Assembly: GCF_014217805.1 (NCBI RefSeq)
Contig: NZ_CP055156.1
Location: forward strand, 930,001-994,000
DNA from: Adhaeribacter swui
GTDB taxonomy: Bacteria; Bacteroidota; Bacteroidia; Cytophagales; Hymenobacteraceae
Length of the DNA: 64,000 bases
Direction: 5' to 3'
A model generated the notes under the pieces. It was not told the origin of the DNA and searched no databases. It was given only the letters and a program-made list of their open reading frames with translations. The position numbers were made by a program, and so were the translations under genes. Of this stretch, positions 8,473-18,000 are shown piece after piece. How positions within the stretch are numbered: position 1 is the first letter of the stretch; every line of letters begins with the position of its first letter.

Positions 8473-11400
8473 GTGTTTGCCGCTGGTCCGGTTCGTATAG
8501 CGGCTTACCAGAAAGGCAATGCAACGTATAAACCCGCCGAACAAACCCAAAGCTTTCTGGTTACCCTGTCGGGCAAACAAAACGACTGGGCTTTTGGCGG
8601 CAATCAGGCCGATACTTTAGCTACCATGATCCCTACCCCCGACGGCGGTTACTTACTGGGCGGCACGTCGCGCTCCGGTAAATCCGGTGATAAAAGCCAG
8701 GCTAGCCAAGGCAGTTCCGATTACTGGATTTCTAAAATCAGCAAAACCGGCCAGAAACAATGGGATAAAACGTTTGGCGGCAGCCAGACCGATCAACTCT
8801 CGGCGCTGGTAGCCACTCCCGATGGCGGCTACTTACTCGGGGGTACTTCTACTTCCGGCAAAACCGGCGACAAAAGCCAGGCCAGTAAAGGCAGCTCCGA
8901 TTATTGGCTGGTAAAAATTGACGGAGCAGGCAATAAGCTCTGGGATAAAACTTACGGTGGCAGCGGCAAAGACGAGTTAGCGGCTATACTGGTAACGAAA
9001 CAGGGCTATTTACTCGGCGGCAGTTCCGCTTCGGGTACTTCATCCGACAAGAGCCAAAGCAGTAAAGGTAAAACCGATTACTGGATAATAGAAATTGATG
9101 CGACCGGTAACAAACTCTGGGATAAAACCTACGGGGGCAGCCAGGACGATCAACTAGCTGCATTGCTGGCCAGCCCCGAAGGTGGTTTTCTGGTGGGCGG
9201 CAGTTCGGCATCAGGTACCTCCGGCGATAAAAGCCAATCTGCCCGGGCTAATGTCGATTACTGGGTAATCCGGATAGATGAACAAGGCACCAAGCTCTGG
9301 GACAAAACCTACGGCGGTAAAAAAGGCATCCGCTTTAACGATGCCTGGAATTATGAAGCGGGCTATTCTTACCTCAGCACACTTACGGCGACTCCCGATG
9401 GTGGCTACCTGGTGGCGGGTTCTTCCAGCGCTTCCAAAGGCTTCGAGAAATCCGAAGACACCCACGATCATTTTTATGAAGTGGCCGATTACTGGATTTT
9501 AAAAATAAACAAGCAGGGCGAAAAAATTTGGGACAATGCTTACGGCAGTGTTACCACCTTTGCCGAAATAGATTTTGGCCGCGAGATTGGCAGTTCGCAA
9601 CTAAGTGCGGTAGTACCCTTACCCGAAGGCGGCTATCTACTGGCGGGTACTTCAGAGGCATACCGCGGTCGGGATAAAAGTGAAGAGAACCGCCGGAATA
9701 CGTTAAAAATTAGTCCCGAATACCCGAACACTACCGAACAGCAATATGCGCTTTGGAACGACTACTGGATTATCAAAATAGACGAACAGGGTAAAAAGCT
9801 GGAAGACCGTACGCTGGGCTCTGCTCAGAACAATACATTAGTAGCCGCCGCCAGAACCCCGGAAGGCAACTTTATGCTGGCCGGCTATTCCGAATCTGGC
9901 ACTAACAATGATAAAAGCTCAGCTAGTAAGGGTGCTACCGATTACTGGCTCGTGCAAGTAGCTGGCCGTAAAGTACCAGAACCTACTACCGCCGCTTGGG
10001 ATATGCTATTTGGCGACGAGAAAAACGATAACTTTACCAGTGTAATTAAAACCACTGACGGTGGTTACTTAGCCGCTGGCTACTCTAAATCTACTTACGT
10101 TAGAGACGGAGAGACATTTTTTCAAGGAAAGTTTAACTACTGGATTGTAAAAACAGACAAAAGAGGGCACAAATTGTGGGACAAAACTTACGGAGGGCAG
10201 GCCGATGATTACCTGAACAGCGTTATCCAAACCCAGGACGGTGGCTACCTGCTGGGTGGTTCTTCTTTGTCGGGTAAAAGTGGCAATAAATCGCAGGATA
10301 GCCGCGGCGACCGCGATTATTGGATCATCAAAGTAGATGCCCAAGGCAATAAACAATGGGACAAAACCTACGGCGGCAGCAAATACGACGAACTTAAAAA
10401 AGTAGTACAGTTAGCTTCGGGCGAGTACGTGTTGGGCGGCTACAGCAACTCCCCTACCAGCGGCGACAAAACCCAGGGCAGCCAAGGCAACACAGATTAT
10501 TGGGTCGTAAAAATTTCAAAAAACGGCACCAAACTCTGGGATAAGCGCTACGGGGGTACTAACCACGATAAACTGGGTAGCTTTACCGAAACCAGCGATG
10601 GCGGGTTTTTACTGGTAGGGGGTTCCCTGTCGGGCAAAAGCGGTGATAAAAGCCAGGCTAATCCAACTAACCTTGGGGGAAATACCGACTATTGGGTGGT
10701 AAAAACCGATCAGCACGGCAACCTGCTCTGGGACAAAACTTATGGTAGCTACGAAAACGATGATGCATACTCCGTAGCCCGCAGTGGCAACGATTTTTAC
10801 ATTTCGGGTACGAGTTATTCTGATAAAGGTGGAAGCAAAAGCCAAAATAGCCGGGGCGGTAAAGATTACTGGGCAATTAAGATAGATGCCCAAGGCAATC
10901 AACTCTGGGATAAAACCTTTGGGGGCAGCCAAAATGATGAGTTAAGCGCCAGTTCCGCCAGTAACGATGGCGGATTAGTTTTAGCTGGTTCTTCTTATTC
11001 CGGCAACAGTGGCGACAAAAGCCAGGACAGCCGGGGCAGTAGCGACTACTGGATAGTAAAAGTAGATGCTGCCGGCAAGCAGGTGTACGATAAACGCTTT
11101 GGTGGCAATGGTACTGATGAACTGCGCGCTGTACTGCATACCAATGATGGCGGCTTACTGCTGGGCGGTACCTCCGACTCAAACAGCAGTGGCGAACATA
11201 GCCAAAGCAGGTATGGTGGCACCGATTACTGGCTCGTGAAAGTAGCCCCGGAAACGTTACCGATGGTAGCAACTACCCAGGGAAATTCAGCTATTGCTGC
11301 AGAAGGTAAGCATTTAACTTCATTACTGGCTTACCCCAACCCATTCAGCGATAAACTAACCATACGATTTACTTTACCCGAAACCCAATCGGTTACCCTG

Positions 11401-11574
11401 CGGGTACTCGATAGCCAAGGCAAAGCAGTAACTACTTTGTTCCAACAAGAAGCCCAAGCCCAGCAGCCGTACGAGGTAGAGTGGCAAGCCAGTAAGCAAG
11501 AAGCCGGTTTTTATTTGCTGCAACTAGTAACATCTACGGAACAAAAGACTATAAAATTACTCTTGAGAAAGTAG
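8473..11574 (+). CDS. Array gene 2, 3' fragment: rest of Ig module, two propellers and T9SS tail
   Basis: The first usable start is a GTG at 8473, but it lies inside the Ig-like module. The same frame is open back to the G7 run, where it encodes the end of blade 7 and the start of the Ig module (TITFEPIYNQVVGSP ... KASSGLPITYEV). This is therefore the continuation of the 6833 gene rather than an independent one, and it has no signal peptide of its own. Two seven-repeat propellers follow (from NDWAFGG at about 8576, and from AAWDMLFG at about 9991). Blades 5 and 6 of the first have long insertions, as in the genes at 15015 and 23429. The T9SS tail starts near 11326 (LLAYPNPF) and ends KLLLRK. 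Confidence 0.85.
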   Translation: MFAAGPVRIAAYQKGNATYKPAEQTQSFLVTLSGKQNDWAFGGNQADTLATMIPTPDGGYLLGGTSRSGKSGDKSQASQGSSDYWISKISKTGQKQWDKTFGGSQTDQLSALVATPDGGYLLGGTSTSGKTGDKSQASKGSSDYWLVKIDGAGNKLWDKTYGGSGKDELAAILVTKQGYLLGGSSASGTSSDKSQSSKGKTDYWIIEIDATGNKLWDKTYGGSQDDQLAALLASPEGGFLVGGSSASGTSGDKSQSARANVDYWVIRIDEQGTKLWDKTYGGKKGIRFNDAWNYEAGYSYLSTLTATPDGGYLVAGSSSASKGFEKSEDTHDHFYEVADYWILKINKQGEKIWDNAYGSVTTFAEIDFGREIGSSQLSAVVPLPEGGYLLAGTSEAYRGRDKSEENRRNTLKISPEYPNTTEQQYALWNDYWIIKIDEQGKKLEDRTLGSAQNNTLVAAARTPEGNFMLAGYSESGTNNDKSSASKGATDYWLVQVAGRKVPEPTTAAWDMLFGDEKNDNFTSVIKTTDGGYLAAGYSKSTYVRDGETFFQGKFNYWIVKTDKRGHKLWDKTYGGQADDYLNSVIQTQDGGYLLGGSSLSGKSGNKSQDSRGDRDYWIIKVDAQGNKQWDKTYGGSKYDELKKVVQLASGEYVLGGYSNSPTSGDKTQGSQGNTDYWVVKISKNGTKLWDKRYGGTNHDKLGSFTETSDGGFLLVGGSLSGKSGDKSQANPTNLGGNTDYWVVKTDQHGNLLWDKTYGSYENDDAYSVARSGNDFYISGTSYSDKGGSKSQNSRGGKDYWAIKIDAQGNQLWDKTFGGSQNDELSASSASNDGGLVLAGSSYSGNSGDKSQDSRGSSDYWIVKVDAAGKQVYDKRFGGNGTDELRAVLHTNDGGLLLGGTSDSNSSGEHSQSRYGGTDYWLVKVAPETLPMVATTQGNSAIAAEGKHLTSLLAYPNPFSDKLTIRFTLPETQSVTLRVLDSQGKAVTTLFQQEAQAQQPYEVEWQASKQEAGFYLLQLVTSTEQKTIKLLLRK

Positions 11575-11837
11575 TTTTTTAAAATTTTCATTTCTCGAAA
11601 TTGCCCGGAGCAGCCAGCACTTTCTAAGATAAATTCAAAATTCATTAGAAGGCAATGGCTGTTCTTGGTAAATTAAAATGTTAAATATTTTAACTAAATC
11701 CATAAAAACAGGTATTATCTTAAGACGAATAGCGCACTAATTTAAAGAGATGTTTTTCTATCATCTGGGTATACCGCATTTAAAATCAATTTAATCGTTT
11801 AAAACTGCCCTATAACTCAATTTAAGCCTTTTACTTA

Positions 11838-14800
11838 ATGAAAAATTTTTCTACTCTCATTAAAAAAATACCATCTACCAATTATCGGTGGTGCGCCTCA
11901 ACGGCAGTTTTAATTTTTGGCCTTAGTTTAGTGGGTCCGGCAGTAGCCCAAAATATTCAACTAGACAAAACTATTGGCAGCTATTCTACTGACCAGTTAG
12001 CCTCTGCGCAGCAAACGCCCGATGGAGGCTATATTCTGGGGGGCACTACTGAATTTGGCAAAGGGGGCGACAAAACCGAAGAAGGCGAAAACGATTCGCG
12101 TTTTGCTACCGATTACTGGATTGTAAAGTTAAAGGCCAATGGTACCAAAGAATGGGACAAAGTTTATAGCGGCAATGCCGAAGACGCTGTAAAAAAAGTG
12201 CTTCCTACTCCCGATGGCGGTTATATGGTGTTTGGCAATTCTAATTCAGGCATTAGCCGCGATAAATCCGGGCCCAGCAAAGGCGGCCAGGATTTTTGGA
12301 TCATAAAACTGCGTGCTGATGGCTCAAAAGCCTGGGATAAAACCATTGGCGGCAAATATTTTGATAAATTAGAAGCCGTAGCAACTACCCAGGATGGCGG
12401 CTATATTTTAGGCGCAACTTCTGTTTCGGGAATTGGGAAAGATAAAACCGAAACCCGCCGCGGCCGGGATGACTACTGGATAGTAAAGCTAAGCGCCGAT
12501 GGCACTAAAGAATGGGACAAAACCATTGGCGGCCCCGGCGACGACCGGCTAAGCACCATCCAGCAAACCACCGATGGGGGTTATATGGTAGGCGGCACTT
12601 CCAGTTCCAGGATTGGCAATGATAAAACGTCGGCCAGCCACGGCAAAGATGATTATTGGGTAGTAAAGCTAGATGCAACAGGCGCTAAAGTCTGGGATAA
12701 ATCTTTTGGGGGCTCCGATAATGATTATTTAGCCGCGTTGCAGCAAACCCCCGATGGTAGTTTTATACTGGGGGGCAGTTCCAGATCCAATATTAGCGGC
12801 AATAAAAGCGAAAAAAACAAATCCGCGCTAAGCGAAAATTACTGGTTCCCGATTTCTGACTATTGGGTGGTAAAAATTGATGCAACGGGTAAAATAATCT
12901 GGGACAAAACCATTGGCGGGAATAATAAAGATCAATTAAAAGCTTTGCAGGTAACGCCAGATCAAAACATTCTTCTGGGAGGCACTTCTGATTCGCAGTT
13001 TGGGGAAGACAAATCAGAAGATCCCAAAGGAAAATTTATCTCCAGTGATTTTACCGTTGATGATTACTGGATTGTAAAACTACGCCCCGATGGAAGCAAA
13101 ATGTGGGACGTAACCATTGGCGGCAATTCAGAAGATGATCTGATTTCGATGGAGCCGGCCCTGGATGGAAGCTATATTCTGGGCGGTAATTCGTACTCCA
13201 GTATCAGCGATGATAAAACGGAGGTCAGAAGAGGCGGTCAGGATTACTGGATCGTGAAGATGGAAAATAAAAATTTAGATAGTGCCGCCTGGAATATGGC
13301 TTACGGGGGCTTAGGTAGCGATGCCTTTACTACGGCTATCCAAACCCGCGACAGCGGCTATCTGTCTGGTGGCTATTCTACCTCCGACAGCAGCTATTAT
13401 AAATCCCAAAACAGCCGGGGCCAAAACGATTTCTGGATTGTGAAGAGCAACCAATATGGCCAAAAAATCTGGGATAAGCGGTATGGCGGCAGCGATAATG
13501 ATTACCTCAGCCGCGTTATTCAAACCCAGGATGGCGGCTACTTACTGGGCGGAAGTTCCTTCTCTGGCAAGGGCGGCGATAAAACCCAGTCCAGCCAGGG
13601 TGATCGCGATTATTGGGTGATAAAAGTAGATGCGCAAGGCAATAAACAATGGGATAAACGCTTTGGCGGCACCGGCGACGACGAACTGGTAAAAGTAGTC
13701 CAATTAGCCTCGGGAGATTACGTATTAGGCGGCCACAGCAACTCCCCCACCAGTGGGGATAAAACCCAGGGGAGCCAAGGCAAAACCGACTACTGGTTAA
13801 TTAAAATTTCAAAAAACGGCATTAAGCTCTGGGACAAACGCTATGGAGGCACGGCTATAGAAAATTTAGGCAGTTTTACCGAAACGGCCAACGGTGGGTT
13901 TTTACTGGCGGGCACCTCGCTATCGGGCCAGGGCCACGACAAAAGTGCTAGTAGCCGGGGTGGCAGCGATTACTGGGTAGTACAAACCGACCAGGCTGGC
14001 AACCTACTCTGGGATAAAACCTACGGGGGAAGCGGGAACGACAAAGCTTACTCCGTAGGCCGAAGTGGTAATTCTTTCTTTCTGGCCGGCACCAGTAATT
14101 CCGGGGCAAACGGTGATAAAACCCAAAGTAGCCGGGGCGGCAAAGATTTTTGGCTGATTAAAATAAGTAGCACTGGCGATAAACTCTGGGACAAACGCTA
14201 CGGGGGCACGGCCAACGACGAACTCAGTGCCAGTTCTATCACCACCGATGGCGGTATTGCTTTAGCGGGCAAGTCTAATTCCGGGGCAGGCGCCGATAAA
14301 ACGCAGAGCAACCAGGGCCGTAGCGATTACTGGCTGGTGCAAGTAGATGCCAATGGTAACCTACAGTGGGATCAGCGTTTTGGTGGCAGCCGCTCGGATG
14401 AGCTGCGCGTGGTTACCCAAACCCAGGATGGCGGTTTTCTGTTAGGGGGCCAGTCCGATTCGGGCAGGAGCGGCGACAAAAATCAATCCCTGATCGGATT
14501 TTTGGGCACCGATTACTGGCTGGTTAAAGTTGCGCCCCGTACCGCCGCCGCTTCGCAAAACACCCCGGAAACTACCGTGGAACAGGCAACCGTTGTAATT
14601 AAAAATTTTACTGCTTATCCCAATCCTTTCCGCGACCGGGTAACGGTAAGTTTTACTTTACCCCAAACCCAAGCCATAACGGTGCGTGTACTTGATAGCC
14701 AAGGCCACCCGGTAGCCACTCTGTTTCAAGAGCAAGCCCAAGCCCACCAAAAGTATGAAGTACAATGGCAAGCCGGTAACCAGAAAGCGGGCATGTATTT

Positions 14801-14858
14801 GCTGCAACTGCAAACCCCTGCCCAGCAAAATACGCTGAAATTACTTCTACAGAAATAA
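11838..14858 (+). CDS. T9SS-secreted double seven-bladed propeller protein (array gene 3)
   Basis: 1006 residues. Signal peptide with A37|Q38. Propeller 1 (about 40-478) has seven repeats of the YILGG subtype, from IQLDKTIGS to KMWDVTIGG. Propeller 2 (about 481-900) begins AAWNMAYGG and is of the array's C-terminal type: blade 3 carries VVQLASGDYVLGG and SNSP, and blade 5 carries KAYSVGRSGNSFFLAG. T9SS tail about 922-1006 (FTAYPNPFRDRVTVSF ... KLLLQK). There is no Ig module. It is likely a surface or released T9SS cargo protein with unknown ligand. It lacks the shared ATACC palindrome; a TATTATCTTA occurs upstream here and before 15015, but I cannot place a full promoter. Confidence 0.9.
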   Translation: MKNFSTLIKKIPSTNYRWCASTAVLIFGLSLVGPAVAQNIQLDKTIGSYSTDQLASAQQTPDGGYILGGTTEFGKGGDKTEEGENDSRFATDYWIVKLKANGTKEWDKVYSGNAEDAVKKVLPTPDGGYMVFGNSNSGISRDKSGPSKGGQDFWIIKLRADGSKAWDKTIGGKYFDKLEAVATTQDGGYILGATSVSGIGKDKTETRRGRDDYWIVKLSADGTKEWDKTIGGPGDDRLSTIQQTTDGGYMVGGTSSSRIGNDKTSASHGKDDYWVVKLDATGAKVWDKSFGGSDNDYLAALQQTPDGSFILGGSSRSNISGNKSEKNKSALSENYWFPISDYWVVKIDATGKIIWDKTIGGNNKDQLKALQVTPDQNILLGGTSDSQFGEDKSEDPKGKFISSDFTVDDYWIVKLRPDGSKMWDVTIGGNSEDDLISMEPALDGSYILGGNSYSSISDDKTEVRRGGQDYWIVKMENKNLDSAAWNMAYGGLGSDAFTTAIQTRDSGYLSGGYSTSDSSYYKSQNSRGQNDFWIVKSNQYGQKIWDKRYGGSDNDYLSRVIQTQDGGYLLGGSSFSGKGGDKTQSSQGDRDYWVIKVDAQGNKQWDKRFGGTGDDELVKVVQLASGDYVLGGHSNSPTSGDKTQGSQGKTDYWLIKISKNGIKLWDKRYGGTAIENLGSFTETANGGFLLAGTSLSGQGHDKSASSRGGSDYWVVQTDQAGNLLWDKTYGGSGNDKAYSVGRSGNSFFLAGTSNSGANGDKTQSSRGGKDFWLIKISSTGDKLWDKRYGGTANDELSASSITTDGGIALAGKSNSGAGADKTQSNQGRSDYWLVQVDANGNLQWDQRFGGSRSDELRVVTQTQDGGFLLGGQSDSGRSGDKNQSLIGFLGTDYWLVKVAPRTAAASQNTPETTVEQATVVIKNFTAYPNPFRDRVTVSFTLPQTQAITVRVLDSQGHPVATLFQEQAQAHQKYEVQWQAGNQKAGMYLLQLQTPAQQNTLKLLLQK

Positions 14859-14874
14859 TTTCTTAATTTTTAAT

Positions 14875-14898
14875 GCACCGAACCAATGTTTCGGGTGC
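14875..14898 (+). terminator. Hairpin after array gene 3
   Basis: GCACCGAA (14875-14882) pairs with TTCGGGTGC (14890-14898) with one bulged G, 16 bp after the stop. It has no strong T-tract, so the terminator call is tentative. Confidence 0.5.
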
Positions 14899-15014
14899 GC
14901 GACATGCTGTAATAAAACTACGTTAAATAACTTAAAAACAATCTGATACCCAATACTATTTCACTCAAAATAGTTGCTATTATCTTATCTAATTCATTCA
15001 AATTCTCTTTACCT

Positions 15015-18000
15015 ATGAAAAAACATCTATCCCGGTTTTATGCGCTAGCTGCCAGGGGCCATTTTTTTAAAAATTGGCATTACTCCGGCCTGCTTTTGCT
15101 GGCAATTATTTTATTTCCGCAACGCTCCTGGGCGCAAAAAGTACTCTGGGACAAAACCATTGGTAGCAAACAATCCGAAAGCTTAGCTTCTTTACAACCA
15201 ACCCGCGATGGCGGCTACATAGCCGGGGGAACCTTCTACCCCATTAGCTCCGGCGGCAAAAACCAAGACAGCCGGGGTAAAGGCGGATCCGATTACTGGG
15301 TAGTAAAGCTAAAAGCCGATGGCACCGTCGCCTGGGATAAACTCTTCGGAGGAAAGGATGGCGAAGGCTTAGCTTTTGCACAGCAAACCCAGGATGGCGG
15401 TTATATTTTAGGCGGCACTTCAGATTCCGGAATAAGTGGCGATAAAACCGGCGAACGCCGCGATACAAGTAACTATTTTGCCTATAAAGGCGATTACTGG
15501 ATAGTAAAACTAAATGCCGACGGGGAAAAAGAATGGGATAAAACCATTGGTGGGCTTTTTATTGATCAGTTAGCCTCCATTAAGCAAACCCAGGATGGCG
15601 GCTATATTCTGGGCGGCACCTCCGTATCTGGGGTGGGGGGCGATAAAACCCAACCCGCTAAAAGATTAGGCGGCGATGATTACTGGATAGTAAAACTGAA
15701 TGCTGATGGAGAAAAAGAATGGGATAAAACCATTGGCGGCCAGGATCAGGATCGCTTGGATTTGGTGCAACAAACCCGCGACGGCAATTACCTGGTAAGT
15801 GGCTATTCCAGTTCCGACAAAGGCTTCGATAAATCAGCTCCCAATAAAGGGGGTACGGATTTATGGCTGGTAATGCTCGACGGGAAAGGCAATAAAATAT
15901 GGGATAAAACCTACGGGGGCAATTCCGATGAGGGGGGCTTATTCGGAAAAAGTGTGCTACTGCCCACCCAAGATGGCGGCTACCTGCTCGGCAGCACCTC
16001 TACTTCAAACGTATCCGGCGACAAATCTCAACCTAGCCGGGGTTGGGCAGATTATTGGGTAGTAAAGTTAACAGCTAATGGTACCAAAGTCTGGGACACA
16101 ACGGTAGGCGGCCACGAAACCGACGATTTAACTGCCATTCAGCAAAACCCGGATGGCAGCTATATTCTGGGCGGGGTTTCAGAATCCAATATCAGCAGCG
16201 AAAAATCCGAAGCGAGTAAGGGAAGTTACGATTATTGGGTGGTGAAATTAAACGCCAATGGCAAATTTGTAGCCGATAAAACGATTGGCAGCAAGGCTTC
16301 AGATTTTCTTTACGCTTTAACCAATACTCCGGATAATAACTTTATCCTAGGGGGCACATCCAGTGGTGACAAAAGCGGCGATAAAACCCAGAACAGTAAA
16401 GGCGAATCTGATTTATGGTTAGTTAAGCTGCAAAACCATTTCTTGTTAAACCAAACCCTGGTTTTTGACCCTGTTCTAAACCAGGAAGTTGGTTCGCCCC
16501 CGGTTGCTTTACAGGCCAAAGCCAGCTCGGGCCTGCCTATTCGTTACCAGGTAATTGCCGGCCCGGCCACTATTGCCGGAAACAAACTTACAGTTACCGG
16601 TCCTGGCAACATAAAGTTAAAAGCGATACAATCCGGTAATGAGCAATATAAAGCTGTGGAGGCTTTTCAAAACCTGGTGGCAACGCTCACCGGCAAGCAA
16701 ATGCAAATGGCTTTTGGCAGTACAAAAGCAGATACCCTTACCGCTATGCTGGCCACTCCGGATGGCGGGTATTTACTGGCCGGTACTTCCGGCACCAATA
16801 ATTCGGCCAGCGGCGACAAAAGCCAGGGAGGCGAAGGCAGCACCGATTACTGGGTAGTAAAAATGGCCGCCGATGGCACGAAACTCTGGGATAAAACTTA
16901 CGGGGGTACTGCCGCTGAAAAGCTTACCGCCCTGGTAGCTACCCCTGACGGGGGTTACTTGCTGGGCGGCTCTTCTAATTCTCCGGTATCGGGCAATAAA
17001 ACCCAGCCTGGTAAAGGCCAAGCAGATTACTGGCTGGTTAAGATTAATGCCGACGGCAATTATATCTGGGATAAGTCTCTTGGTGGTAAACAGGATGATA
17101 AATTAACCACTATACTGGTTACTCCGGGAGGTTATCTGCTGGGAGGCAGTTCAGCCTCGGAACCATCCGGCGATAAAAGCGCCGCTAACAAGGGATATGC
17201 CGATTATTGGGTAGTAAAAATAAACCAGGAAGGCAGTAAAATCTGGGACCGGACTTACGGAGGCAACAACCAGGATGATCTGGCGGCGCTGCTGGCCTTG
17301 CCGGAAGGCGGCTATTTGGTAGGAGGCACCTCGGCTTCGGAAGTTTCCGGCGATAAAACGCAGGCAACCCGGGGCTTTGCTGATTACTGGGTGTTGCGCA
17401 TCAACGAACAGGGAACTAAAATATGGGACAACACCTACGGGGGGATTATTGGCTACGGCACCGAAGATATTGGTAATTTTGAAACAGGCTTTTCTATCCT
17501 GAGTTCCCTGGTAGCCACCCCGGATGGCGGTTACTTATTGGGCGGCTCATCCAGCGCTTTTGCCGGGGCCGAAAAAACCGATGACAGTCCGGTGGGCTTC
17601 GACCCCATTACCGATTATTGGGTAGTAAAGATTGATAAATCCGGTAAAAAGCTTTGGGACGAATCGTACGGAGCTTTAAGTAAATCCTATGGTTCATTTG
17701 ATCAAACGGGAAACGCGCAATTAAATAAAATTATTCCGTTGCCCGAGGGCGGTTACCTGTTGGCCGGTACTTCTAACGGCGACCGGGGCCGCGATAAAAC
17801 TGATGATAACCGGAGCGATATTCCGGTGGGCGGTTCGGAGTATTCCGATGAATTTGGCGATCGTATCCCCAATACTGTTTGGAACGACTACTGGATTGTA
17901 AAAATTGACGAGAAAGGAAAGAAGCTGGAAGACCGTACGCTGGGCGGGCAGCGCAACGATGTGCTTGCAGATGTACTCCTCACCCATCAGGGAAATTTAC

